Assembly: GCA_029215795.1 (NCBI GenBank) | Contig: JARDYH010000002.1 | Location: forward strand, 275,908,310-275,972,309 | Reading direction: 5' to 3' | From: Anniella stebbinsi | Lineage: Eukaryota; Chordata; Lepidosauria; Squamata; Anniellidae | DNA: 64,000 nucleotides | Part shown: positions 18,543 through 28,703 of the stretch, in pieces | How positions within the stretch are numbered: position 1 is the stretch's first letter | How the letters are laid out: every line of letters starts with the position of its first letter | Notes under the pieces: generated by a model | Told to the model about the DNA's origin: nothing | The model's input: the letters and a program-made list of their open reading frames with translations, nothing else | The model's database searches: none | Made by a program: the position numbers and the translations under genes

Positions 18543-20143
18543 GATTTATTTATTTATTTATTTTATTTATTTATTACATTTGTATACCGCCCCATAGCCG
18601 AAGCTCTCTGGGCGGTTTACATAGGATTAAAAACAATTAAAAACAATATACAAAAATTAAAACAGCAAAAACATACAACATACACACAATCTGTACATTT
18701 AAAAACCACTTGAACACTTCAAAAAAACTACAAAAACAAAACAAAACAACCCCAGGCTCCTCAGATATTGCCAAATGCCTGAGAGAAGAGGAAAGTCTTG
18801 ACCTGGCGCCGAAAAGATAACAATGTTGGCGCCAGGCGGGCCTCGTCAGGGAGATCGTTCCACAATTGGGGAGCCACCACAGAGAAGGCCCTCTCTCTTG
18901 TTGCCGACCTCCGAGCTTCCCTCGGAGGAGGCACTCGGAGGAGGGCCTTAGATGTTGAACGTAGTGTTCGGGTAGGTTCATGTCGGGAAAGGCGTTCCAT
19001 CAGGTATTGTGGTCCCAAGCCGTGTAAGGCTTTATAGGTTAAAACCAGCACCTTGAACCGGGCTCGGAAACATACAGGCAGCCAATGCAAGCGGGCCAGA
19101 GTAGGTCTTATATGTTCGAACCTACTGGTTCCAGTTATCAATCTGGCCGCTGCATTTTGCACAAGCTGCAGTTTCCGGACCACCTTCAAAGGCAGCCCCA
19201 CGTAGAGTGCATTGCAGTAATCTAACTTGGAGGTTACCAGAGCATGGACAACTGAAGCCAGGTTATCCCTGTCCAGATAGGGACGTAGCTGGGCCACCAA
19301 CCGAAGTTGGTAGAAGGCACTCCGTGCCACTGAGGCCACCTGCGCCTCAAGTGACAGAGATGGTTCTAGGAGAACCCCCAAGCTACGAACCCGCTCCTTC
19401 AAGGGGAGTGCAACCCCATCCAGAACAGGTTGAACACCCTCCATCCGGTCAGCGGAACCACCCACCAACAGCGTCTCAGTCTTGTCTGGATTGAGTTTCA
19501 GTTTATTAGCCCTCATCCAGTCCATTGTCGCAGCCAGGCACTGGTTCAGCACATCCACAGCCTCACCTGATGAAGATGAAAAGGAGAAATAGAGCTGCGT
19601 GTCATCAGCGTACTGATGACAACGCACTCCAAAACTCCGGATGACTGCACTCAACGGTTTCATGTAGATATTGAACAGCATGGGGGACAAAACTGACCCC
19701 TGCGGAACCCCATACTGGAGAATCCACGGGGCCGAGCAATGTTCCCCAAGCACCACCTTCTGGAGCCGACCCACCAAGTAGGAGCGGAACCACTGCAATG
19801 CAGTGCCTCCCACTCCCAACTCAGCCAGTCGTCCCAGAAGGATACCATGGTCGATGGTATCGAAAGCCGCTGAGAGATCAAGGAGAATCAACAGAGTCAC
19901 ACTCCCCCTGTCTTTCTCCCGACATAGGTCATCATACAGGGCGACCAAGGCTGTTTCCGTACCAAAACCAGGCCTGAAACCCGACTGAAATGGATCCAGA
20001 TAATCAATCTCATCCAAGAGTGCCTGGAGCTGGCTCGCAACCACCCGCTCCAGGACCTTGCCCAGGAATGGAACATTTGCTACTGGCCTGTAGTTATTAA
20101 GATTTTCAGGGTCCAGGGAAGATTTCTTTAGGAGTCAATATGA
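18543..20143 (-). mobile_element. L2-clade LINE copy 3 (best preserved, 5'-truncated)
   Basis: A 1.6-kb element whose 3' end is at the low coordinate. From the 3' side it has an (ATTT)n tail, a 3' UTR containing GCGGTATACAAATG on the minus strand, then an open frame covering the whole RT C-terminal two-thirds. Homology stops at about 20143, just before LLKKSSLDPENLNNYRPV, as expected for truncation during reverse transcription. The endonuclease domain, first ORF and 5' UTR are absent. It resembles copy 2 at 13.0 kb closely and is clearly younger because it has no frameshift. Confidence 0.93.
18761..20134 (-). CDS. L2-type LINE reverse transcriptase, open 457-codon remnant
   Basis: This is the only long intact reading frame in the window. 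The frame is open from a TGA at 20135-20137 down to a stop at 18761. There is no native start; a GTG at 20042 is incidental, and the reading continues upstream into KKSSLDPENLNNYRPV. RT landmarks appear in order: SGFRPGFGTETALV; motif A LDLSAAFDTIDH; motif B GVPQGSVLSPMLFNIYM; motif C YADDTQLYFSF with both catalytic aspartates; then LKLNPDKTETLLVGG; the C-terminal LVTSKLDYCNALYVGLPLK and KLQLVQNAAARLITG blocks; and TYKALHGLGPQYL. In L2/CR1 LINEs this enzyme copies element RNA onto nicked DNA. The N-terminal endonuclease is missing, so the locus should not be able to mobilise itself. Confidence 0.85.
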   Translation of the reverse strand, partial: LLKKSSLDPENLNNYRPVANVPFLGKVLERVVASQLQALLDEIDYLDPFQSGFRPGFGTETALVALYDDLCREKDRGSVTLLILLDLSAAFDTIDHGILLGRLAELGVGGTALQWFRSYLVGRLQKVVLGEHCSAPWILQYGVPQGSVLSPMLFNIYMKPLSAVIRSFGVRCHQYADDTQLYFSFSSSSGEAVDVLNQCLAATMDWMRANKLKLNPDKTETLLVGGSADRMEGVQPVLDGVALPLKERVRSLGVLLEPSLSLEAQVASVARSAFYQLRLVAQLRPYLDRDNLASVVHALVTSKLDYCNALYVGLPLKVVRKLQLVQNAAARLITGTSRFEHIRPTLARLHWLPVCFRARFKVLVLTYKALHGLGPQYLMERLSRHEPTRTLRSTSKALLRVPPPREARRSATRERAFSVVAPQLWNDLPDEARLAPTLLSFRRQVKTFLFSQAFGNI

Positions 20144-21479
20144 TAAGAATTCATTTTCACACTGAAAGAACCCGATGCATCAAGCAAGAAAGGGATAGAG
20201 AAGCTCATGTCTCCACAATAAAAAAAGGGAAGAAAGAAAACGGGTGGACAAAATTCCAGAATGAGGCACTAGAGGGACATGTTAGGCCTATTATTTAACT
20301 ATTACGGTTTATCTCACCATGAATCCAAGTATCATAAAACTGACTTTGGTTTTGACCCCAACTCAAGAAAGTAGCCTTGGGGAAAGTGATGCTCTAATTC
20401 TTACATAATTGTTACAAATGAAATATACATTTAACAGGGGAAACTAGAAAACTACGTTCTAATGGATTTTTCCATATGTATCATTCCCCCCCCCCCCCAT
20501 ATGTAACACTATTAATATAGGGCAGGAGTGACCGCGTGTGTGAAAGCAGATTGTAGTTTAGAGTGGTGGGCTAGATCCTTATACTGCATTCTGGAAAAGT
20601 CAAAGGAGGACTCTTGCTAAATGAAACACATCTAAATGAGCTGAGCATAGATCAGGAAAGGCAAAGGAAGCTATGGCCCAACCTGAAAAGCAAACACATA
20701 AAAAAAAACCCGTAATCCAATCTTTGGTTGATTACCTGAGTTTCAACTCATCTCTAGGGAACATTTTTATTGTGCTGTGAGAGTTCTATTTCTGAATCTC
20801 CACTCACTCTGCCTTTATTACATACGACAACCCTCCTCCTTTTTTAATATCTTCTCTGGTTCAGTTGTCTATTTCAAACAGTGTATAATCAGGAAAACTT
20901 TTCTTGCCCTTATAAGCGGGAATCGGAATTTTCTGGAGATCATAATGCATCATTATATAAAGTACCATCCAATCTTGCTAGAAACCCTTTTGTTGAGGAC
21001 CACTACATTAGTATGTATAATTTAAGAGTGTTTGGGGTCTGAAGTTTTCAAGGACCCAAATATTGATATAAATTTGCATAATATTGAAATTCCATAATTT
21101 ATTGATGAGGAAACCTATTAAATAATAGAGGTGATGCTTGCAGCAGTTAGAAAGCTAATGTATAATTTACAAATCAAAGCATAGGTGGAATTCCAGTTTA
21201 CTTGCACAGAAGTACTATGTATACTGTACATTAAAAAATCAGCTTCTAGTTTCTATTTTCACAAGATGTTTTTCAGGAACTTAAGGTCCAAAAAAGCTCT
21301 ATTTGATAAACAGTGAAAGAAAGATAATTACGGGAGAGAAAATCTCAATATTGACTATTCCTATTAGTCTAAGACTGCCATTCTACACCCTGTTGCCTAC
21401 TTCAGGCACCATCAGGGGTGGGTGAGGTAGACTGTTTGGGGTTACCCTTAAAGGGATGCAAATCGCCTTTCTCTATGTG
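20144..21479. other. Unassigned AT-rich sequence
   Basis: A poly-C run lies at 20486-20498, flanked by CATATG on both sides. No repeat family or coding domain was recognised. Confidence 0.35.
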
Positions 21480-21790
21480 TTCCTGCCTACAGAAATTTTA
21501 GGAGCTAACTCCTGGACAGCCTTTTCTGTGGTGGCACCTTTGTTGTGGCATGCCTTTCCCATTGCCAGGTACTATCATTATAGTATTTCAAGTATCAAAG
21601 TCTTACCTGTGCTTTTAAACAGTGCATGACTTTTTCTTTGAAAACCCCTGCTGGAATTGATTTATTGATTTGGTGTTTCTGCTTCTGTATTTTTATGGTA
21701 CCCGTATTGTTGATTTTAATTTATCTTCTAAGTTGCCTTGAACACTATTTTAGGGGAAAGACTGGTAATAAACTTTGTAAGTAAATAGTT
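21480..21790 (+). mobile_element. Old L2-clade LINE 3' end
   Basis: ACAGCCTTTTCTGTGGTGGCACC encodes the AFSVVAP block seen near the C terminus of the intact L2 RT (FSVVAPQLW). It is followed by a decayed C terminus, an AT-rich 3' UTR, and ATAAACTTTGTAAGTAAATA as the tail. Divergence is high. Confidence 0.6.
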
Positions 21791-21802
21791 TTAGCTTATT
21801 AT

Positions 21803-21880
21803 GTTAGAAACGTAAGAAAAGCCCTGCTGTATCAGACCTAACGCCTATCTAGTCCAACCAGATACCTATGAAAAGCCACT
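21803..21880 (-). mobile_element. CR1-type 3' tail fragment (minus)
   Basis: AGAAACGTAAGAAAAGCCCTGCTGTATCAG followed by CTATCTAGTCCAACCAGATAC is the reverse complement of a CR1 3' UTR (CTGGACTAGATGGACC...). An internal deletion joins TAGTCCA to CCAGATACC. Confidence 0.6.
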
Positions 21881-22014
21881 TAGGGCACAATCCTATGCAT
21901 GTTTAGACAGAAAAAAGTCCTGCAGTTCCCAATATTCCCCAATCGGCTGGCTTGGGAGTGCCAGGAGTTGTAGGCCTTTTTTCTGTGTAAACATGCATAG
22001 GATTGCACACTTAG
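21881..22014. mobile_element. 134-bp MITE, 'CAATCCTATGCATG' long-arm type
   Basis: The left arm is TAGGGCACAATCCTATGCAT and the right arm reads CTAAGTGTGCAATCCTATGC on the other strand. Arms pair over about 50 bp, including CAGAAAAAAGTCCTGCAGTT against AACTCCTGGC/GGCCTTTTTTCTG. A sister copy is at 35141-35280. Confidence 0.85.
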
Positions 22015-22934
22015 AGAACTTACATATACAAGTAGTTTTAATAGTAAGAATAAGTAGCAGCCGGCACCTACAAACAAGACATGGGTGAAAAAGCACCCTC
22101 CTGCTCACGTTCCCCAGCAATTGGTATTCAGAAGCATACTACCACTGATACTGGAGGTAACATATAGCCATCATGACTAGTATACTACCTGCACTGTTTC
22201 ATTACCTAGTGCCATCCTCAGGCCCAGCAATGGTGCTGGTTAAGTACTGCCTCTTAACCCTGATATGGTGCACTAAGGCCATGTAGCACCAATGGGGGCA
22301 GAAAGGAGATGGGGCCAATCACAGACCCATTAACTATACACCATGTAGCCTAAGTAACTACAGGGAGGCTGCACTGTCCTGCAGCAGCCTCAGGAAATAG
22401 CATAAGCAGTTTTGGAAGCAAGGGAAAGCCAAATGGACCATTCCCTCTTCTCTGGGAGCTTTAGCTGCACAAAGAGCATCTACTATTTGTTACTGCAAAT
22501 TTATTTATTTCTAGGTTGCTATTTCCGGTGTATTCTGGTGTAAGAGTGGAAAATGAAATAGGACTGTGTCCCAAACTCATGAAATGTTGCAGAATCCTCC
22601 CAAGCTACGGTGAGAACCATAAAATGATCACATTTTAAAACTTTTGGTTTGACTAATAAATGCCCGAGACATAGCAATTTAAAGAATTTCACTTGTTTGG
22701 TCCATTTTTGCACATCTATAGTATTACCCCCAACCTTCCATTTATCATTTTAGATTCTATCAAGACAGCTGTTTGACATTTTGTAGAATGGTCATAGAAT
22801 ACTATTATGTGCCTGTACTATATCTTCAACAGAAATATGCTGATATTAACATGCCAATATAAAAGCAGATAGAAAGCACAGACATAGCAACAACTGGAAG
22901 TCATGAAGAGTTGTTCTAAAAGATGATATCATGT
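22015..22934. other. Unassigned sequence
   Basis: No gene or repeat family was identified, although CACCATGTAGC-type words recur near 22280-22350. Confidence 0.3.
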
Positions 22935-23768
22935 GCTATTTCTGGATGGAATTGCACTCCCTCTGAAGGACCAGGTGCGTAGCTTGGGAGTACTCCTAGA
23001 TCCATTCTTGTCATTGGAGGCTCAAGCGGACTCTGTGGCCCAGAGTACTTGGGGCCAGCTTCAGCTGATCCGCCAGCTACGGACTTTCCTGGACAGGGAT
23101 AACCTAGCCACAGTAGCGCATACACTGGTAACTTCCCGATTAGACTACTGCAATGCAGTCTACATGGGGCTGCCCTTGAAGACGACTTGAAAGTTGCAGC
23201 TAGTGCAAAATGCAGCAGCTAGATTGCTGACCGGTACATCCCAAAAAGACCATATAATACCGGTCTTAAAGGAATTGCACTGGCTGTCTATATGCTTCCG
23301 GTCGGAATTCAAGGTGTTGGTAATGACATTTAAAGCCCTAAATGGCTTGGGACCTTGATACTTGAGGAAGCGCCTCTCCCTATATAGGCCTGCCCGAGAC
23401 TTGAGATCGGTTGGAGAAGCCCTCCTCCATGTCCCACCAATGCGAGACATACAATATGGTGGGACATGGGAGAGGGCTTTCTCTGTTGTTGAATGCTCTC
23501 CCCTTGGGGGCCCGACTGGCGCCAGTGCTAACTTCATTCCAGTGCCAAATAAAGACATGGCTTTTTAACAAAGCCTTTGATGGCTAAATTCACCAAGCTT
23601 GCACTGTTTTAATTGGTTTTACTGTTTTTAAAGTTTATATTGGTTTTAGCTGGATTAATGGTTTAATTCATTTTAGCTCTGTATATTTATTGTTTTATAT
23701 TATTGTATAATTTTATCTGTACACTGCCCTGAGATCCAAGAACAAATGTTTTAATAAATAAACAAATA
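22935..23768 (+). mobile_element. L2-clade LINE copy 4 (plus strand, decayed)
   Basis: The open frame at 22933-23190 gives DGIALPLKDQVRSLGVLLD, LVTSRLDYCNAVYMGLPLK and then a premature stop. The KLQLVQNAAARLLTG-equivalent (about 23195-23235) is in a shifted frame, followed by LHWLSICF and KVLVMTFKALNGLGP. The 3' UTR runs from 23580 to an AATAAATAAACAAATA tail at 23768. The 5' truncation near 22935 removes all catalytic RT motifs. Confidence 0.9.
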
Positions 23769-26004
23769 ACTTTTTGTAACTGAAAATGTTTTGTTATTCT
23801 CATTACAAACAAATGTATATATTGCAGTTTTAATTGAGATATAGTGATTTTGGCAATCATTTTGGATTTTTAAATTTCAATCTTTTCAGCATCACTGTGT
23901 CACAGAAGGCTGGTCTTCATACTGAACAGTGTGTCATTTAATACTTTATGACTAACACATTTTGTTTCATAACATGTTTTGTGAAGATTGTGCATGGTTG
24001 CTCAAAATAAATTTCAATTGCCTGCAATTCAGGGCCAGCACAAGACATTTAGCTTCCTGAGGCGGAGCAGCAAACGGTGTCTCCCCGAAGTCAAGGTGCA
24101 TAATACCAAGACTGGCCAAGTTATTTTGACACTAGAAACATAAAATCCCACAAGTGCCTCTTCCTAGGAGCCACCCAAAATCAGCTACCTCATTCTGCCC
24201 AATGGTAAGGCTAACCCTGATATTCTTTACCTTATCAAGAGTCTGAGCTTTAATTTAACTTCTTACATTAGAGACTTCTCGTTACTTTTTAAGATCACAA
24301 TTATTCAATTTTGTATTTATTACTTCTGGATCTTCTTGTAAAATGTTAACAAATTTAAAGCTCTGAACCAATTTTTCTTCAGCCTCCTCAAACTTGAATC
24401 GGTGTCTTTAAATACTGCTTATTTACTTTCTAAACCCTTCTTGGTTTTATCAAATTTATTGCAGATCTTTTGTTCAAAACTCATAAATTAAGATTCTCAA
24501 AATGGTTATTTAGTCCTTTGCATTTTTCCTATTCTTTTGATATTCATGATTTACTTACAAAAATTCAAATGATCCACATTATTGCTGTTCATTTAAGAGA
24601 TATTGTTTTGGCAGTGGTATTTCTTCTGTAAACGCTCTTCCATTTGAGGCAATAACTATGTTACATATCCAGCTGTGTGCAAGTACATGACAAATAAATA
24701 CAGACCCCCTCAAAAAATAGTAACAGCAAGTTCTCCCTATGTCTGGAAACTGAAATAATCTTTTGGCAAACTACCAACTAGTTAGGCTTAATTAACAAAA
24801 CAATACTGAGTTTACTTTGTCGTTAAACTTGGGTGGGGGGGATACATCCCATGAGACCTCTGAGATTTCAACAAAGGATTAACTAACATAAAAGGCTCAG
24901 TGAATGGAGACTTCACATCAAGAGACTTCTAAGGACATGTGCTCAAACCACTAGCTAATAGAATGCTTTTGAAATGCTGGAAGATGACAGCATGTGAAGC
25001 GAGAGTGGAAGGGAATGCTGCATTACTCACATCGGTGAAGACGTCTTCTTGAGCTGTGGAACTCCAGTGCCCACATGAAGCAAGTAGTCAGAGAAAGAAA
25101 AGGTGCAAATAGTTGTCACGTATTCCTCCTCCATCCTCCACCTAACTGGCCTTTGCTTCCTCCTTCTACACAGAGCAATGTCCTGAAACTTGTTTTGGGC
25201 AGCTGCTACCTTTCCCCCCTCTTGGATGGAAGCAGACGCTGCACTTCAATCCAAGACAAATAAAATGCTAACTGCTACTGTAGCCAGGCGTGATGTCCAT
25301 GGAATGGCTGCTGGCTCTTCTGGATTAAATCTGCTGTGGGTAGGTGAATAGTTGGGAGGACATAGCCATGATCGGCCGCTCCTCCCACCCTACTACCTGA
25401 GCGCTTTGCCGATCCTTCTGCCATTTTGTAATTTTTCAAGCTGGGTTTCTAAAAACCTTTGGGATGAAAGTTAGGCCTAAGATTAGCTTGCCTTCAAAAT
25501 TTCATCAAAAGTGGTTAAACAGTGTGGCCCCAAGGACAACTATATGCTTTTAAATAGTTGGCGACCAGTCATTTTGGTTGCCATCATTGGCAGTCAATGC
25601 TAAAGTGTATGACTTAGCTACAGATATACTTGGATGCAGCAGATCAAAAACATAAAACAGAGTCTAGCAAACAAATTCCCCTCAAATAGCTTCAAAAGTT
25701 GGGAAATTGCCCCGACTACTACTGTTTATAATTAGCATGAGTTCTGAGTCATGGAAAGTTCCCCACAGGTTTGTTTTGGGAAGGGTTGAGGGAGACAAAT
25801 TACAAATCCCACCATTTGTTCCTTCATTTTTTATTTGCAGTCTTTTGCAATAAATACGAATTTTAAGACACACACACAAAGGATCCACAGCGGCACCTTC
25901 TCTCAGCAACACTTCAGAGTCAGCAAACTCTCACAGAAAAGTAACTGAAGAAGAGACATTGCAGGGTGACACTGTAAACAGAAAATGGTAGTCCCCCTGG
26001 CCTG
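23769..26004. other. Mostly unassigned AT-rich sequence
   Basis: Apart from the hAT-like element at 24030-24219, nothing is recognised. A short ACACACAC run lies near 25869. A block with moderate GC and a few CpGs at 25280-25420 has no identifiable ends. Confidence 0.3.
24030..24219. mobile_element. hAT-like non-autonomous element, ~190 bp
   Basis: The left end is CAGGGCCAGC and the right end reads CAGGGTTAGC on the minus strand (eight of ten match). The interior begins CAAGACATTTAGCTTCCTGAGG, shared with the fragment at 11208. An eight-base target duplication was looked for and is not evident. Confidence 0.55.
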
Positions 26005-26040
26005 GATGATTTCAGAGAGGCAGCTCCTAGCACTACCAAA
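26005..26040 (+). repeat. Family Z copy 2, left part
   Basis: TTTCAGAGAGGCAGCTCCTAGCACTACC matches the start of family Z at 36229-36255. It is cut by the MITE at 26041-26172 and resumes afterwards. Confidence 0.5.
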
Positions 26041-26172
26041 GGGTAGGATCTAATGTTAGTCTTATGTAGAGTAGACCTATTGAAATAAGTGAGACAAGTA
26101 AGTCTTGACTAATTTAAGTACTGCTCATTTCAATGGGTCTACTCTACATAAGACTAACATTGGATACCATCC
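26041..26172. mobile_element. 132-bp MITE with well-matched long arms
   Basis: The arms ATCTAATGTTAGTCTTATGT and, at the right on the other strand, ATCCAATGTTAGTCTTATGT pair over roughly 45 bp, continuing AGAGTAGACC(T/C)ATTGAAAT, with few mismatches. The centre is GAGACAAGTAAGTCTTGACT. It sits inside a family Z repeat. Low arm divergence suggests a fairly recent insertion. Confidence 0.85.
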
Positions 26173-26245
26173 AAAGGCATTAGATACAGAAGCAGCTGTG
26201 GAAAACAGAGGAGGGTTAGAAATCAAAGAAAATGTTGTCAGGACC
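26173..26245 (+). repeat. Family Z copy 2, right part
   Basis: GAAGCAGCTGTGGAAAACAG and the following GAAATCAAAGAAAATGTTGTCAGG correspond to GAAGCAATGGGAAAACAC and TTGAAGATGATGCTGTCAGC in copy 1. This supports an interrupted family Z element, though identity is moderate. Confidence 0.4.
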
Positions 26246-27699
26246 CCCATAAAATTCTGCAAATGAGGTAGGATGACTGTACATGAAAAGCCTCATCAGG
26301 AAGCACCCCCTTCCTCATTTGCACTTTTTCCTTATTGACACACCAATGCACATCACACTACTGTTCCATTCCTTATAACAATGCTAGATTTTCAACTGAG
26401 ATGGAAAAAAACAAGAAGAAAAACATAGTAGGATAATGATGGCTATTCCAGAGTAAATGCCTTGTTTGGAAGCTCCCCAATCCCTCCATTTTATTCCTTA
26501 CCACTAAAAGCCTGATCAAACCAAAAAGATCCATTAACACTCCTGGAAAGTGGTTACGCTCAGGCTTTAGAGATGAAAGCTCTAGTTGATCTCTTGGAAC
26601 TTATGACATAGCCATATATCGAGACATAGGGTAGAAGCTGCTCCTTTGAGTATCGAGGATGAAGACACTTTATAAAGGCAAGTCTTGTGTTAAACAGCTG
26701 ATAGTAGGTAATTTCAATCACATCTCATTCCAGTGCATGAAACACAAGACAGATCTCACATATAAAAACTGATTTAGTTGCATGCAACGGGAAAAAATAG
26801 CATCTTTGAAGCCCCAACTTGCATAATTTTTTGGAGCTAATATGTGTTTTTTTTTCAAAATTTGAGAAAATGTTTGCAGGCTGAGACAGTCCACCTGGAG
26901 CATTTTTTATTTTTTTTTACAGCTGAGCAATAAATCTCTTGAAACATGGCTTATAATGGAAATCCAGTCAGCCCCTTAATTATATAGGCACCACAACAGC
27001 GCAACCACTTAGACAACAAATGGATTTTGCTGAGAACACTGGGCATCTGCTGACCGGTCTGCCTAAAATGCTTCCATTTCTATTGAATTCCCATCTTTTG
27101 TTTCACTCTTTCAAACTACAGTTGCGAGAAGTTGTCTGTGAACTGGATCTCTTGTTCATTATGGAGTCAAATTCATGTGGCACTCTACAAAGACAAAGAT
27201 TGGTTGCTTAAGGAAGTTTGCAGGTCATTTAAACGACACTGTAAACCTCCAGGGCCCTTCCCACAATTTATTATCATTATCCAGTTTTCTAAAAGATCAG
27301 AGATAACGTGATAAAGGACATTAATCTGATCTATTGGCTGTGAAAATGACAGCATAGAGCTATAATCAGTGACTGTAAAACGAAACATATAAAAACATAT
27401 AGAACTTGCAAAAAAAGGACTTTCCTCAATTCAAACCACACGTCCACCCTTGTAAAGGAGCCAATTTTAATCCTGCAAAGAATCCGGAAGCAGAAAGCCC
27501 CGGTAAGGATGCAGGATTTTGCTTGTAAGTGTTTTAAGGATAACAAAGGACACTAGTGCTAACATTTAGAAAGGAAAGCACAAAGAATTGCCTTTAAGGA
27601 ACTCATCCTCTATCAACTTGCTTGCCTAGCAACATCTGTGCATTTGTCATACACACCTTGGACACTGCAAAGAATTGTGTGGATTTTTCTAGGATGCAT
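26246..27699. other. Unassigned AT-rich sequence
   Basis: No repeat family, splice-flanked exon or coding domain was recognised. It is one of the longest stretches without an identifiable transposon and could include unique or conserved non-coding sequence. Confidence 0.3.
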
Positions 27700-27965
27700 A
27701 GACCCCCTCTACAAGAATTCGGTTCTCCGATTATGTGCATCTTCTCGGAAGCGCTTTATGGTAAATGACGGTACGCGGGAAGTAATTGAGCGCACAACTG
27801 GTGGCCTTACCAGTTGTTTGAAATGCGCTTTAGAAGTAGTTAATGCGGAGAATCGCTTGTTCACATAGTCAAAATACGCTTTAACGGCTGCAGCTAAATA
27901 AAACTCGCTATTTAACGTGCATTCGATAATGCGCATAATCGGATAGATAACGCGCCTCAACTCCC
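27700..27965. mobile_element. CpG-rich block with inverted ends, probable DNA element
   Basis: CCGATTATGTGCATCTTCTC at 27728 pairs with GATAATGCGCATAATCGG near 27925. CAACTGGT/ACCAGTTG pair in the middle, around 27797-27818. About twenty CpGs occur in 270 bp against a strongly CpG-depleted background. No transposase frame exists: the two open frames, 27638-27868 (plus) and 27709-27960 (minus), overlap and lack domains. The outer limits are uncertain. Confidence 0.5.
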
Positions 27966-28496
27966 GATTTGCACTCCGCTCATGCAGAGGTAAAATTTTT
28001 AATTGAGACTTGAAAGAGCTTTAAACCTCTCGTGTAGAGGCAGCCTAGTCATTTTATGTGGAGTACTGGTTGAAAATTAAACCCTTCTTCATTTGTCCCA
28101 GTGGGTAATACAGTGTAATCAGAGATTAACCCAGGGTATTCACACATGCAAGATTTAAATTGTATGGGGAAAAACACACGTCTAGATGGGTTAACATAAT
28201 TTATCACAACTTTATGGGTTTCAGCTTGAAACAGTGTTTGGCGTGGGCATAGAGCATGCATCCGGTCACCGGGCAGCCTGCCTACTGGCCAATCCTGCCA
28301 TCCTGGCCTGTGTTTCAAGAGGATTAGTGGTGGAGGCAGGGGTCCTGGGCTTACCACAGTGCAAACTGCTTTTGTGAGTCTCTTTTTGCTTCCCTGGGTG
28401 TGGCAGGTTGCAGGCCCCTGTGCTGTGCTGAGCCTTGAAGCCATTCCCCCAAGATCCCCAGCATGGGGGGAAGCAGGAAGCCCGATCCCAGAGGAG

Positions 28497-28703
28497 AGGG
28501 TTATCAATGGTTATAGATTACCTCCAGTATCCGAGGCGGTAAGCCTATGTACACCATTTGCTGGGGAACATGGGTGGGAGGGTGCTGTTGACCTCAAGTC
28601 CTGTTTGTGGGTTCATGGTCAACAACTGGTCGGCCATTGTGTGAACAGAGTGCTGGACTAGATGAACCTTGGTCTGATCTAGCATGGATATGCTCTTATG
28701 CTC
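28497..28703 (+). mobile_element. CR1-type LINE 3' UTR fragment
   Basis: CTATGTACACCATTTGCTGGGGAACATGGG-type sequence (about 28541-28570), then GTCCTGTTTGTGGGTTCATG, AACAACTGGTCGGCCATTGT, and GCTGGACTAGATGAACCTTGGTCTGATC, ending GCATGGATATGCTCTTATG. This is the CR1 tail in sense orientation. Confidence 0.75.

Noticed and set aside
18798..19988. Plus-strand open frames inside the L2 copy
   Set aside because: They are antisense shadows of the minus-strand RT frame, which has all family motifs.
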